From: Brachionus rotundiformis
Taxonomy: Eukaryota > Rotifera > Eurotatoria > Ploima > Brachionidae
NCBI GenBank assembly: GCA_016802295.1
Contig: JAESIW010000154.1
Coordinates: forward strand, 682,252-746,251
Reading direction: 5' to 3'
Length of the DNA stretch: 64,000 nt
Shown: positions 10,803-24,800 of the stretch, one piece after another
How positions within the stretch are numbered: position 1 is the stretch's first letter
Layout of the letters: the number at the start of each line of letters is the position of its first letter
Translations under genes and position numbers: made by a program
The notes under the pieces: generated by a model
What the model saw: only the letters and a program-made list of their open reading frames with translations
What the model was told of the DNA's origin: nothing
The model's database searches: none

Positions 10803-12837
10803 TTTAAGGTTATCTAAAAAGTAAATGAAATAAAGTTGTCAACAGGGCTTTAAATAGTATGCAAAATTGCCTACATGGATTGGTACTGTCTGTCACAATA
10901 AAGCATTTTTAGAAAAGAGTTACATAAAAAATGAATTATATATTATTTTTTAGCTCTAAATAAATATTTTTTCAAAGTTTAGTTTTATTTTAAATTAGAA
11001 TTTAACTTTAAACAATTAGAATGACGAAGGAACTTTCTTAAATTGGAACTAGGATTATTTCTCAAGAATTATTTTTATTTTTATTTTTTAAAGAGATATT
11101 TAAATTTTTGATTCAAAATTTATAGCTTTCTTCTATCTGTATTAATTTGCATATATTGTTCTGAAAAATATTCAAGAAGTGTTATTCGATGTGACTATAT
11201 GTTTAAAAAGAGTCTTTTTTTATTTTGCCACAAGTGGCCATAGTCGCCCACTCAAACAATTTGTGTCTAATTGGTAACAGCCAAACTTGATTTAAAATTT
11301 AAATTAAATTTTTGTTAATGTGCAAAATAAATGTCACCTGATACTCTAATTTTTTTTTAATTTAATTGCATAATTTTGTAAATTAAAGCATTTTTATCAT
11401 GATTTTAAAAAGGGTTATTTACTAAAATCGTTCTCCTTCCCTTATCTAAACAAGATAAATTGATATTTAAATTGAATTTAAATTATTTGAGAAAAAAACT
11501 TTGCTTTTCCATATTTTTGGCTGAATATGTCATGGGTCTTTATTCAAAAATATATATTTATTAAATCAAATGCAGTAAAATAATTTTATTTGGCTTTTGG
11601 CCTTTTAAAATAAGTTCAAATTCAACTAATAAAGAAATAAAAGATATGGTTTTAAAGCAAAAGTCTAAAAAAGAGTAATTTAATTTAATATATACATTTT
11701 GTATCTTAATTTGAATTGCTTTTCATTAATAATTATAATTTTTCAAATTCTCAATTAAACAGATTTAATACTTTAATAATATAATTTTGAAACAAATAAT
11801 TTAAATAATAAATTTCTCTTTAGACTTAAGAAAGATTTTAAAAAATAGTAAAAACAAACAAAAAAATCGAAAGATTTGACATAAATTTTTTTTCTATTAA
11901 TAGACAAGCGGTTTATTTATTTATCCAGAATGAATATATACCAACTTGTGTTAAAAATAGTTTTTTCTTTTTGAGTTAAATTTTTTTTTTAATTTACGAC
12001 AGCAAAAATAATCTAAAAATACTTTGCAATACAAGTTTTAACAAAATAATATCTTGGAAAATCCATAATGTATTACTTTATAAACATTTTACCATTTTCC
12101 CTTGTTCGATATTCTAGCCTCATGTTACTCAAAAAGTGATATATCAAGTAATGAAGCCACAATTGGACAAGAATACAGTAGCTATCAGAACAAAAAAAGG
12201 GTACAACTTTTCCAATTTAAATGATTTTTAATATAAATCTTTATCAAAAATTGCTAAAGTTAATTTTAGCGAGATTTTTGACCTCCATGTAAATGCTGGC
12301 CAAGCTACTTTACACCGCCATTGTGGTATCGATTGAAAAGCGTTGCCTGGTATAGGTGTTCATTTTATTTATTTAAAGTACATAGTACAAGTACATGTCC
12401 GTATTACCACAGTGTTTTATTCTTTATGCATTGGCTCATTGGCTCTCGCTTGGTTCTTCGGTATAGCTCATCATTCGGCAATGTTTCATGAATTCTTCTC
12501 AGGCCACCAATGTCAAGGGTTTCAGGCTTTTCCTATCTAACATCTCAGACACTGCTCAGCATTCACTTCCGTTCATCAGAGTAGCTATTACTCACATGTT
12601 CAATGTTTGTACCATCTATGGTAATTGGTGTAAACAATTTGGCTTTTGTGCACATGACATTCTTTTTGGCTCTTTTTATTCGAGTCAAGTTGGTCTAGTC
12701 TTGTTCACCAAATCTTGTGCTTTAGACTATGTCAAATCAGTGGATCACACTCGGACATTTCCCTCCATCCACTTCCATATTCCATATTGCTTTTGCTACA
12801 TTGTTTGTAGTAGAGCTCAACTTTAGTTTTCTTCTTA
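10803..12837. other. Long intergenic region, AT-rich
   Basis: 10.8-12.25 kb is almost pure A/T with no usable frame. From about 12.29 kb the composition becomes more balanced and two overlapping plus-strand frames (12343-12540 and 12488-12826) appear, but I recognise nothing in them. They probably belong to the retroelement relic just downstream. Confidence 0.4.
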
Positions 12838-12915
12838 GTAGTTGATTGACATCTATACTGATGGTAGTCTAGTGAGGACACATTTGGCTTTTGCAGGTAT
12901 TCTCAATTTCTAATA
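12838..12915 (+). mobile_element. Possible RNase H fragment of an I/Jockey-like LINE
   Basis: A short frame reads IDIYTDGSLV followed by FAGI. IYTDGS is the first catalytic motif of the RNase H domain found in I- and R1-like non-LTR elements and in retroviruses. The frame ends soon after, and the rest of the domain is not visible. The call rests on one motif plus the unusual composition of the 12.3-12.9 kb block. Confidence 0.3.
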
Positions 12916-13484
12916 GTGCTTGGCAAATATGTGAGTTTACTTACACTCATCGATGCTAATCGGACACTCAACCACAAATACTTTTTATTAATTAATTAAC
13001 CATTAATTCATTTGTGTCTTAATATTAAATTTTATATTAGAAAATCTTGGTTTATTTTCCAATCGATTGTTTTGGTAGTACTTCCATACTAAGTCACATT
13101 TATTTTCTTTATACTATATATACAATATGTTTTATTGGCAAAGCAGGATGGTTGGATTAAATGTGAATGCAGGTAAGTGACCAGTGTGGAAAAAAATTGT
13201 GCACAGAGACATTGTTAGATTTTGTCGGGCCTTCGACCCTCTGTTTGTTTGACAAAAGCCTCTGGGAAATGTGGTTTCAATGATCGGCAATTAAATTTAA
13301 TTAAAAATAATTGATTACATTATAAAAAATTTTATTTATAAAAAAATTTAATTTTAAAAATTTAACAAATAAAAAAATTAATATAAACTAACAACCTTGT
13401 TTTTATTTTGTTTGATTTATTTCTTAAATAAAAAATCACCTCAATTGGTCACCAAATGAAATTTATAGAGATTTGTGTTTTTGT
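12916..13484. other. Intergenic spacer
   Basis: Downstream side of CDC20. A mixed-composition patch at about 13.14-13.28 kb has no long frame; the remainder is A/T runs. Confidence 0.4.
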
Positions 13485-14986
13485 TTACCGGATGCATCTG
13501 GAAAAACTCGACTGTGACCTACTGTCGCACAGACTCGAGTCTTTGGATCTTTTTTTTCTCTCATCATTGGCAAAACACTTCCAAAGCCTGAGTGTTTCGT
13601 CAGCTCCAATGCTGGCCACGGTCTCTTCATCCGGCGAAATGGCCATCTTAAGCACTCTGTTCGTGTGACCGGTCAATTCGGACACTTTGCTCATGTCCGC
13701 ATATTTCCATATGGTAAGCTGATTGTTCTCAAACCCGTGACTGGAAATAAATTCCTTGTGATATCTTGACCAGAGAATGCAGCTGACCTGCGACTTGGTA
13801 TCAACAGACTGAACAATATTTCCATTGTACACATTCCACATGAATATTTTGCCATCTGCAGTGCCGCCACCTGTTGACAGAATGTTGCTCTGCCACGGAC
13901 ACCATGAGACCGCCTTGACCGCGGCACTGTGCTCTCTGAGGACATGAAGAGGCGCCGGCGAGTCCAGACTGTAACTAGGGTCCCACACACACGCAATGTT
14001 GTCATTGCCACCGCTCACCAAATACCTGCCATCCCCGCTCCATTTTAGACCGCACACCTCCTGATTGTGAAATTTAGAGTTTCCGATGTGATGCTTGGCC
14101 ACTCTGACGTCATGATGATGAATCTCGCCACTCCTAGAGCCTGACGTGAGCACATGCGAGTTCCACGAAAGGCTGCCCACTCGGCTTGAGTGCGACTTAA
14201 GGGTCCTAATGACACACTTTTTGTTCACATCCCACAATTGAACCATATGCTTTGAATTGCCCACTGCGAGCACATTTCCCTTTTGTATCCAAGACACAGA
14301 TGTCAAATAGTCAGCCGTATTCTCGTCCATTGAGAACAGCTGCGATATGTCCTTGGTAGTGGCATTCCAAATGTACAAATCTTTGTTCAATGCCACAGCT
14401 AGATGGTTGCTCGATGACCAGTCAATTAGATTTAGGTCTAAATTAAAAAATTAAATTTAAGATAGTTTTATTTGTGGTTTTTAATGGACGTACAAAAGTC
14501 GTCTTTAAAGTCAGGCGCGTCCAAAATTTTCTCCGGTGCATTGATCACGTGACGACAAGTTGACTTTTTGACACTGTTGCTAGTCGAACCAGCACTGTAC
14601 AAAAGCTTTAAATTTTCAGCAAAAGATTGCTCTGAATCGTTCAGTTTAGAATTGAAATTGAGAATCTTGGACTCTTTGTCATTTATTTGGGATATTTCAC
14701 AAAGTAGTTTGCGTTTGGCAGTGTCGATTTTTTGGCTGTCTTTTTGATGCTCGTTTTCGATGTTTTCCTTGCTCATTAGATGGTAGCTAAGCTCAATGGC
14801 ATTGTCGGCCCGGTTGGGAATGTAGCGATCGTTGGTCTTGGAATTGGTGTTTTTTTTGCATGATGATGGCAATTTGAGTGGTGTTTTGCTTGGAGTTTTG
14901 GGCTTGTTTGGTTTGGAAGAGAGGATGGAATTGATTCCGAGTGGGCGAAGGTCTGTGTTCGATGAGCCAAGTCTTGGTTTGCTCAT
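13485..14986 (-). CDS. CDC20: Cell division cycle protein 20 (APC/C co-activator)
   Basis: Two exons, 14986-14494 and 14437-13485, encode 481 residues (human CDC20 has 499). The join creates DDFY|LNLIDWSS, the conserved entry to the propeller. CDC20 recruits substrates to the anaphase-promoting complex and is the target of the spindle checkpoint. Features in order: an RxxL-like KPRLG at the N-terminus, the C-box DRYIPNR, a KEN box (SKENIE), ILDAP, seven WD40 repeats with hallmark motifs HSSRVGSLSWN, SGSRSGEIHHHDVRVA and GGGTADGKIFMWN, and the C-terminal Ile-Arg tail. A KEN box after the C-box and the sequence of repeats favour CDC20 over FZR1/Cdh1. An in-frame upstream ATG at 15034 exists, but the stretch between looks like non-coding A/T DNA, so I chose 14986. 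Confidence 0.95.
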
Positions 14987-15101
14987 GTTTAGAATTAGGT
15001 CTAAATTAAATGAATTAGATGATTTTTTATGCAATTAGATGAGTTTAATTATTTAAATTAAGCTTGACCGTGTGATCTTGACGCGACCTGAATGTTAAGT
15101 G

Positions 15102-15109
15102 TATCGATA
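15102..15109. promoter_or_regulatory. TATCGATA element upstream of CDC20 (DRE-like)
   Basis: A perfect palindrome TATCGATA lies 116 bp upstream of the CDC20 start codon, in a short patch less AT-rich than its surroundings. This octamer is the Drosophila DNA-replication-related element bound by DREF in promoters of proliferation genes. That it works here is inference. Confidence 0.3.
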
Positions 15110-15785
15110 GTCGACCATTTAAAACGACCTTCACCTTTTCTTCATCGACCATTATTTTGTCTTGAGCATAAAGTCTATGTTTTGAATGATACTTTATTTT
15201 TATATATAAGATAACATTAAAGACATAAAAAATATCTATAATAAATTTATATCAGAGCATGGTTGTTGATGGTAGCAAGGTGAAAGGCCCTGGAGCAGGT
15301 CTTAACAAGCATTTTTTGGTACAATCCTTTTCCAATATAGTCTGCAATTATAGTTTTTAATCCTCGGATAAGATTAAGTAAAAAGAGATATATTTAACTT
15401 GTTTTTTATATTTTATTTTATTAAGCAATAAACTTCACAGTTAATAATAAAATCAAGGCCTGAAAATTAAAAATTACGAGTTATGATCCTAAATTATTAA
15501 TTAAATTTTTTATTTAATTAATAATTTTTTACTGTTAGTTACAGTCTCGGAAATTAACTCGTCACATCATATTAAATGACATCATTTGATATTAGCCCAT
15601 ATCAGCCAATATTAAATCAATTCAAATTTGAATTTTTTTATAAAAATAATTGTGTAAAAACAAAAATTCAATTAGTTTAAAACTAATTTCTATTCATATT
15701 TTTCCTGATATTAGTTGATAATAACAATTTCAAGGTTAATCAACAGGCTAGTGCCCATGTCATAAAGACCGACTAACACTCCATT
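15110..15785. other. Intergenic between CDC20 and a reverse transcriptase relic
   Basis: No gene is seen. At 15763-15789 lies AAAGACCGACTAA followed by CCATTTATTT; the same arrangement occurs at about 32922-32950, so it is part of a dispersed repeat. Confidence 0.4.
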
Positions 15786-15799
15786 TATTTAAATAAAAT

Positions 15800-16790
15800 A
15801 AGTTTCACAAATTAAAAAATATTAATTATTAACCGATTTCAGTTCTTTCTCCAATTGCAAAATTGTTTGAGAAATTACTGGCTCGTCAAATTTCAAACTA
15901 TTAAAATCAAACAATATATTTTTTAATGGACAGCATGGATTCAGACCTGGGCATTTATGTCAGACTGCATTTCATGAATATCTTAGTGAATTAAATCTAG
16001 CCAAAGAAAAGAAACTTACTACCTTATCACTTTTTATTGACTTAAGAAAAGCTTTTGACGTGATAGATCCAAATCTTCTTCTCTTGAAATTATTACACTA
16101 TGGATTTGACAATAATTCTTTAGGTCTTCTTTCAAATTATTTTGTCAATAGATCTCAAATAGTTCATCTTGGAAAAAAAAAATCAAAACCTACAGCTCTT
16201 AAGTTAGGTGTTCCACAGGGTTCTGTTCTAGGTCCTCTTCTATTTCTGATTTTTATTAATGATTTTCCTTATCTCTTAAGGAAATTTGACATAAAAATGT
16301 TTGCTGATGACACTACGATTAGTCACTCTGATAAGGACTTAGATAGTGTTTTGAAAAATTTTTCGAGTACCATCCACAATCTTAGTGATTGGTGTTATTT
16401 TAACAAGGTTGATATAAATTGGTCAAAAACCTATTTTATGATCTTTTCAAATAGAAAGACTATTATTCCCAAGATGATCAATTTTTGTTGAAATGAAATA
16501 ACTCTTTTAGGTTATAAAATTGATCAAAATCTTAATTTTTCTAATTTTGCATGTAGTATCTCATTAATTCTAAATAAAAAATTATTCAGCATTAAGAGAC
16601 TTTTCTATCTATCAAAATCCGTAAAAATACAGTTTTTTAAGACGTTTATATTGCCTTATTTTGATTATTGCTCGACTCTCCTGTGCTAGTCAATTATAAT
16701 TCTCAGTTTATTTGAGCTTTTATCAATTAAATTTATATGTATTATTAAAATATAACTTTAACTATTTGAATATGAATTGAGAGAAAAAAG
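15800..16790 (+). mobile_element. Non-LTR retrotransposon reverse transcriptase relic
   Basis: The plus strand reads an RT core with few interruptions: IAKLFEKLLARQ, GQHGFRPGH, LFIDLRKAFDVIDP, then a clean 143-codon frame (16060-16491) with GVPQGSVLGPLLFLIFINDF and the catalytic FADDT. Beyond a stop at 16491, LLGYKIDQNLNF and LPYFDYCSTL continue the thumb region. Endonuclease and 3' end are not visible, so this is a truncated, dead copy. Its sequence is clearly different from the LINE at 61-63.8 kb, pointing to a separate family. Confidence 0.8.
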
Positions 16791-19700
16791 TAAATGTAAA
16801 AAATTTTTGTTTACCATTCTGGTACGACCCTAGTTTTTTTTAAACTAAACAATTAATTAAAAATTTAAAAATGGATAGTAGAAAATTAACAAATATTATT
16901 TTAATGTCGTATAATAAAAAACCAATAAACGACAAAAAAGAAATAATTGAACTTAGACAAAAAATTCTAAAATTTTAATTTCAAATACAGTATTGATTTG
17001 TTACAATGATTTTAATTTTCACGTAAAAAGTATCAATCAAAGTAAATTAAAAAATGGTAACAATAAAACAGGTGAGAGCAAGTAAAAAAATAAAATATTT
17101 AAGTTTTGAATAATTTATTTTAATTTTGTATTCATTAAAAACAAAACATAAATTACCAACTTTTTAAGATGACTTATGTAAGAACAGCATTTTGCAGGTG
17201 TAAGTAGTCTGTTAGAAACTTCTTCATTATTCGTAGTTTTCCGTAAAAATTACCAAAAACAATGTGGCAAATCAATACTATATGATTGGCAATTTAATTT
17301 TGCTACTGCAGAGGAAATGAGTTTTATTAGGAATTTAGGGATCAAAATAGAAAAAGAAAGATTGTCCAAATTAGGCAAAAATTTAAATGTTCTTATTTAG
17401 CAAAAGATTTTTAATATATATGTAAAATTGACTTTATTTTTTATCTTAATATTTAAAAATACAGCCATTTTTTTTTCAATGGACCCAATTGTTTAGTATG
17501 GTTATTTATATCATATTTTATGAATAATATTTTACGTTTTTTTAATTATTTAATAAAATCTTAAATAACTTCTTTTAATTTATTAAGTGATTATTAGAAT
17601 CTCTTTTCATTGATTTAGTCCTTTTTTTTTTATGAGAGTATTTTTGTTTAATTTTGTTAATAAAATTTAGTTTTTGTATAATTCTATTAAATTTGATCTA
17701 AAAATGTATGATAATCTATAACAAAATCAAAAAAAGGAATTGTTCCCCGGTAGGAGTCTTAAAAAGCAGTATAGCAGAGGCTTTTAGCTGCTTGTATATT
17801 CTAAATGAGGTCTAACATCAATAGTCGATGGACATTAGGCCGTGTTGAGCCTTTGAGATAATTGATTTATCTGAGAGTTTCTTCAGTTTATGGTATTTCG
17901 TAAAAATGAAAAGATAACATGTTTATTATGTCTTTCAGATGATTGTCAAATTTTAAAAGGCTTAATTAGACCAAGTTTTGTACATATATTTCTAAAAAAA
18001 ATAAATTTGCTTACAATTACCACTTAATTTTTGAGTACATACTTTAGTTATGCTTTTAAGACTTTTAATTTATATTACAAATTATTTAAGATTTAATTTT
18101 TTAAAATTGTAAGGCAAATTTTTCTAAATTAGATCAAACAAAATTATTTTTATTAGGAAAAATTAATTTTCAAGTGTTCGAGAATAAAAAAGTTTTAGTT
18201 TGGTTGTTTTATCTTTTTCAAGCAAAGTACATGATTATTTTCATTATCAATAAATTCACATTTTTTAACAAGGTGAGGTTTAGATTTTTTAGAATAATTA
18301 TTTTAAAATTTAGATAATTTTCGTTTTACCTTTTAAACCTAAACAAAAAAATTACGCGATTTTTTCGCATTCTTTAACTAGAGATTTAATTTAGAAAAGA
18401 ATTTTAAGTGAATTTTAAGAAATGCAGAATTTTTTGGCAGATAATAAGTGTTGACACATTTTTTAGGTTGCTTTTTGAGTATAATTATTAACAATATTTT
18501 TAAAGAGTAAAATAAATTCTTTCAAAATGAACATATTTAAACACAGTTCTATTATAATTTTGTAAAAATTTAATTAATTAAAATATATATATATATATAT
18601 ATATTGATTTTTCTTTAACCAACAAAAATAATAGTTAATTGAATCTATTATTACTATTTATTAAAATACGCAAACTTTTTATGATTCTTACATCTAATCA
18701 AAGTTATTTTGATTAAGTTTAAGTTTTGTAAATTAAAGTTTTTATTCTCTGAAAACATAAAAAAGTTACCCCCTTTTTTTTAAAGTTGTCATTGGATACG
18801 CGTTCTTATGTACTTGGTTCATTCACTTTAGCTAATTTTCTTAATTCATGCTTTTCAGACTTTCACCAAACCCAGTTGTGTTTCCATTTTGAATCATTAA
18901 GTCTGCATCTACAGGCTACTAGAGCTAATTATTTTTTTTTGGTATTTTGCTCTGTGTGAATAAGCATTTTATCAAGCAAAGCAGAAATGTTTTTAATAAA
19001 TTATCTATTCAAAGTTTTAAAAAAGATAATTTTCAAGCATTGTATAAAAAATGCATAATTAACAATTTCTATAAAATGTAAGTTAAACTCAAATATAGAG
19101 CATTTTAAGACTCATTTAAAATCTATCAACAAATTTAGACTATAGAATTTAAAATTTTTCTTTGGCAAAATTGGCTAATGCTTACTTTTAATTTCGTGTG
19201 AGTATGGAAACAAAAATATTAACTAATTAATTAGAATAGAGCGTTACTACCTGGCATAAACTAGATTAAAAAATAAACTAGAGCTTTTTAAAGTCTAAAT
19301 TTTATAATGGACTCTCATTAAACTTAAAATATATAAATTTTTTACATTAATTGCGTAAAATCATGGAGTATTATTAAACATAATTTATTTCATGATAAAT
19401 AATCTTAGAAAATAAAAAGGTATTTTTTGCATTTTTTAAACAAAAAAAATTGGACGTCCCATTTTAGTTTGGACAGTAGATTATTTGGTAAAAAAGGAAT
19501 TAAGCGCGCGTTTTAGAAAATTATCAAATTGGTTTAAGCTAATATAATTTTACTAAAATCAATTCATAGATTTTAATTTAAAATTTATCATTTATTCAAA
19601 GTATGTTTAAAAAATGAGTCAGCAAAATTTTAAAATCTATTGTTTAGCTAGAAGTGGTGCGTTTATGCGTTTATTTCTTAAGCTTTTAAGAACGCTGAGT

Positions 19701-20377
19701 TTTAAATATAACTAGAGTAAAAATTGGTAGAAATTAAAGTCTAGAAATAATATTAAAAGCTACAAAGCTATAGTTGTATGAAATGGGAGTGTTTGTACCA
19801 AGCTCTCAATTAATTATATTAATTATGGTTATAGACATTTCTGTCCTTTTGGAACCATTACAAAGCGATTTCTCTCAAATTATAGGATCTAAAATATACT
19901 TAGAATGACTCGACAAATAAATCGAGCAATCGTTGCTTTATTACATAATTATTTAATATATTATGTGAAATGAATAGATATAGGAAAATTTAAATATAAT
20001 TTTAGATACCACGCCACTCGAAAAGCTAGACGAGAATAATAGAATTGAATTTATACATGGAACCTTTAGAGTTAAAATTAATATTATTTTATTCTAGAAA
20101 ATCAATATGTTAACCATTGTGCTTAATTATTTAGATCCACGATTGGAAAATTCCAGTCAAATTTTTAATAAAATTTATAATAAATATTTCAGATTTTGAC
20201 TTGATTTTTTTGATTATTTTTCTAATTGGTAAAATAAATTATTAAAATTTTGCTATTTAAAATTTTCAACTAAAGGCTAAATTTAAATTTATTAACTATT
20301 TGATTAGTTTATCTATTGGCAAATTTAATTTTATTCTTGTTTTTTTTTTGTTTAAGAATTGATTTAAGTCTTAAATT
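16791..20377. other. Long AT-rich intergenic region upstream of the nuclear receptors
   Basis: Mostly A/T runs. A more mixed patch at about 17.74-17.88 kb may be a LINE 3' tail but has no readable motif. An AT microsatellite is at 18583-18604. No gene is visible on either strand. Confidence 0.45.
18583..18604. repeat. (AT)n microsatellite
   Basis: Eleven AT dinucleotides in a row within AT-rich intergenic DNA. Confidence 0.9.
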
Positions 20378-21844
20378 ATGAATAGCACAAGTTCTTTACA
20401 AGATTCAGACACTGAGAAAAAAACTAAGCCATTGTTCAACTTTGGCAAATGCAAGGTATGCAAAGACAAAGCAACAGGCATTCATTATGGCGTGGCTAGC
20501 TGCGAAGGATGCAAAGTAGACAAAAATAAACAATTTTTATCATATTAATTAATTTTTTTTTTGTATTTAGGGGTTTTTTAAACGGAGTGTAGAAAAAAAT
20601 GAGAAATATGTTTGCTATTTTGGTTTCAAATGTGAAATTACACCAAAGCAAAGAAAGAAATGCAAATTTTGCAGATGGAAGGCATGTCTAGCTGCAGGCA
20701 TGTCTTTCGAAGGTATTAAGATGGGTCGCATTCCAAAATTAGAAAAAGAAAAGGCGAAATTATTCACCGATAGTTTATCGGATGGTAAATAATGCCATTT
20801 AAATGCCAATTTTATTTTTTATTTATTTTTTCCAAAGAAGAAAATGAACCAATAATGGATGTTGATACTGAAATGAGGAGCTTGGTTTTACCATCTTCAA
20901 AGAGTGTTAGCCCAGTTTCAAATCAAAGTAGTATGTCACCAGTGGAAAGATATTGTTCTAATACTTCATATTTTAACGAGCCACCTGCTAAAGTTATCAG
21001 TGACCAAAGCTTCACAATCTCTTTTGATATTAATAGCATTCTAGAGTCTTGTTTGGAGCCTAGTCATCTTGTGTTTTCAATACTGAGAGACCGGTGTTAC
21101 CAATTGTATGTCCAATTTGCAGAAAAATATGAGAAACAGTATGACAAGGCTTTGAGGGTGATTAGAAAATTAGAGGCCAGTTTGGTTAATGAAAATTTAT
21201 CTAAAGTTGAGTTATGGGAATATTTTCTAAGAGAAACTTCTTACCACACAAAGACATCTTTTATGTACTTAAAACAACTACCCGGATTTGAGACCATTAA
21301 AATAACTGATTTGACAAAAATTTTGGACTTGAACATTTTTATCCTTTATGGTCTAAGACTATACAAATTGTTCATTAATGGTGAGCACTACGTTATACAT
21401 GAAAACAATGTGCAATTCAATCGAAACAACATGTACAAGTGTTTGGGAATTGATTTGACCAACCGGATTATGTACTACCATGCGAGACTTAACACTCTTA
21501 ATCTGACTAGCCAAGAAGTATCTCTTCTAATACCTTACATCCTAAGTTCAACAAGTAAAAATTATTATTTAAGTTGAAATAAATTTATGATATAAATTTA
21601 TTTTTTAGAAACAGATTTTGAGGATGCGGACAGTATTACCAGGGTAAATGAGTATTACAAACATGCTTTAGCTCAAGAATTCTTAGTTAACAAAAGATCA
21701 CCAACATTTATTAATCAACTTGCAAAAGTAAATTAAAATAAAATAGATAAAATAAATTTTTATCATTATTTTTTTCTTTTTTAGTATTTAGGTTATACAA
21801 TTGATATTAGCAATAGATGTAAGAAATTACAGCTAACTTCATAA
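20378..21844 (+). CDS. Nuclear receptor 1 of 3 (NR1-type DNA-binding domain)
   Basis: Five exons join in frame: 20378-20515, 20571-20784, 20838-21554, 21609-21727 and 21785-21844; 415 residues. The DNA-binding domain starts at about residue 25: finger 1 CKVC..CEGC with P-box CEGCKGFFKRS, finger 2 with CRWKACL, then KMGRIPK (T-box-like). This P-box is the one used by NR1 receptors. After a short hinge, the ligand domain has the core LKQLPGFETI and a run of hydrophobic helices. The C-terminus (KYLGYTIDISNRCKK and a few more residues) shows no acidic AF-2 helix. The first intron falls after CEGCK, exactly as in the third receptor. Expected role is ligand-regulated or orphan transcription factor. 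Codons are AT-rich, unlike receptor 2. Subfamily beyond NR1-like cannot be assigned by eye. Confidence 0.9.
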
Positions 21845-24800
21845 GTTTAAATTTAAAAAAAAAAATTTCCGGATTTTTGCTCATTAGAACGATTAAGTAG
21901 TCCAGTGTGATTTTTATCTATTTGAAAATATTTATTTTTATTTGTCTTTTGTCTGATTTTATTATTGTCCATCAAATTTTTTGAGCCTTTTTTTATGTGT
22001 CTATATACTGATTGTTTGATTGTTTGACTATTACTTTATTTAAAATAAATAAATGTTAAAAAAAAGCTTTCTCTAATATTTTTCAAAATTATGATACTAT
22101 TTATACTTATTAACCATCATAAGAGTCATAATATCATCTATTCAATTACTTTATATTAAAATGAATAAAAAGTGTAATGGTTTTTAAGCTTCAGAATATT
22201 GTTTATCATTTCTTTTAAAACAGGTCTGATTTAAAAATTAATTTTTATTAAATTATATTAAGATAAAATAATTATAGAAATTATCTGGGCCAAATTTTCA
22301 CCGTATTTAAATTATTCTGAATGATTGCAAAAAAATTTTCACATTAAATATTTTATTAATTTCAATTAAAAAAATCAATATCGATTAGATTATTTAGCTA
22401 ATTTGGAAAAAAAAGTAAATAAAAATGTAAAACAAAACTTATCTGATTTAAAACAAAGCTGAATTATAATATTTTATTTATGCTTATGAAAGTTCTAAAT
22501 AATTTAATTTGATTTTTTTAAATTATTACAAAATGGGGCATAAAGCTAAGTCATTTGACAAAAATTTAATTACTTTTTTAAATAGAAAATAGCAATTAAA
22601 ATTTGTATTTGCCAAATAAAAAAAATGGAAACAAACTGAAATTTAAACAATAATTTTGATTTAAATTTTAGAAATTAGTAAAAAAATTTCTAAAATTTAA
22701 TGATTAATATTTTTTCCAAAGAGGAAGTCAAATTCACACCTTGTCAGAAATTTGATTTTAGATAATATAAAACCATCATTATTTTTTTATGATTTGACTT
22801 TTTTTTTTTTAATTAATATTGAACTATTAAATATCAGAGTTGCTTAGATATCTATAAAAATCATTATTGCAAAAAATTTTAGCTAATTAGGCTAATAATT
22901 ACATAAATGGATAAATAATGTATCTATGTATCCATCTGTCCCGATTTCATGACTACAGTTTATTTTTTACAAAAAAGAATATAAAGTTTAAATTTATCTT
23001 TTATATACCATATCCAAGCCTGATATTAGTATAAGTTATTAAATATTATTTTTTAAAATATTATAAATTTTTTTTGTTTCTAATTTGGTTTTTGTGGATT
23101 TAATTTCATTTTTTACCTTAGTTTCAACCTGTATCGAATTTATTAAATACATTCCCTGAATTTAGTTAATATAATATTAAAAGTATAAAAGTGGCAATCT
23201 TAAAGAACATATGGATTCATTTCAAAAGGTAAATAATGGCAAAAAGTTTTTCATCTTGCTGGAAAATATTTAGCAAAAATTTGGTCTTTCTTGAAAATAT
23301 TTTATGCTTTTTTTTAAATTATGACTTTAAAAAATAATAAAATTGATTAATAAAATATTTTCTTACAACTTTAGTTATGCTAATTTAAAATTGTTTTAGG
23401 CTTATATAGGAAAATAAATTATTTAAAACGAATTGATTGTGAAAGTTTTTTTTTTATCCGGATATTTTAGAAAGTATCTAGTCTTCAAAATTAGATATGA
23501 ATAGATACAGGTTTTTTTTCAAATATAAGACAGATAATCACAGTCTTTAGAAAAGATTCTTTAATATTTAATAATATTTTATAACATTCATATAATATTT
23601 TAAATTTTCAAATGCAGGACTAATTGAGCAAGATAAGCATTGAACACAGGGTCAAATTATACCAACAACTTTCCACCAAATCAAGCATTTTTAAGCTGAA
23701 TTTCACCAGAGCTTACACGTACAATTCAAACACGTGTTTGTGTTTAGATAAGTTATATCAAGTTTTTTATTTTTAAAGTATAATAAGAGATAAACTAAAT
23801 AATATAATTTTTTGTTTTAAATGGATCAAAAAATGCATAAATTAAATTTTATAATTTTGAAATTAAATTCTATTCTATTATTTTGCAACTAGGCAAAAAA
23901 GTAATTGACGTCAGACATAATAATACCTTTTTGTTGGCAATAAAAATCACTATCGATTTTTCGAATTATACCAGACTTAATTAGATAAAATGATTACATC
24001 ATTTTGCTCTTTTTTTTCCTCTGCACAGTACTGATATGACAAGACGCAGAATGTTCGATCAAAATTATCTAAAATTTTAAATTAAAAAAAACAAATTAAA
24101 ACCAAATTACATAAGATATTAAATTATGAAATTTTGATGAGAAAAAAACTGGCTACAAATATTTAAGTTAAAATCTTGTTAGGAAGAAAACGTAATTTAT
24201 TTAAGTCTATTTTAAATTTTTGGATAAACAAGTATTTTTTTTAATCTAGAGATTGTAGATTAAAGTAGGATAAAATGTCTATATGAATTAAAATTTTAAA
24301 ACGTATCAATTGCTTGAGTAAGAAAATATCTGCATCAAATGCAGTGTTGTAGAAAAACATAGATAAATATTCAAAAGGAGCGTAGAGCCAAGCTGGCACA
24401 AAAATAGCAAGGCTTCTTTTATAAAGAAACGAGTTTAAAATAGCAATAGTACCAATTTTTTTAATTTCTATTTAATTTTTTTTTCATGAGCTGTGTGGCT
24501 TAGCCAAGCTAGACTCTTTGAATGACTATCGATTTTCTCCACTCTTTCTAGAAACATTGGCATATGTTCTTAAATGGCAACGCGTTTAAAACAAATTATG
24601 CAATAAATAATTAAATAAAAAAAGTAAATGCAATCATAATTTAAATCATAATATATATCACGCTATATATTTGAATGCTTACTGTTCAACAATTTACGTC
24701 TATGAATAAATTTTTAAAATTTTGTTTTACTTTTCTTACTTAATTTTATGAAACTACTTTCAAGAAAAAAAAAGAGAGAGGGAGAATGAACACTTTATTA

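Noticed and set aside
12343..12826. Two overlapping plus-strand frames with balanced composition
   Set aside because: No motif is recognisable, and nearby RNase H-like sequence suggests retroelement debris, not a gene.
1..15100. Possibility that the minus-strand genes form an operon with trans-splicing
   Set aside because: Shared orientation and one 118-bp gap are suggestive, but no spliced-leader acceptor pattern or uniform short spacing is visible.
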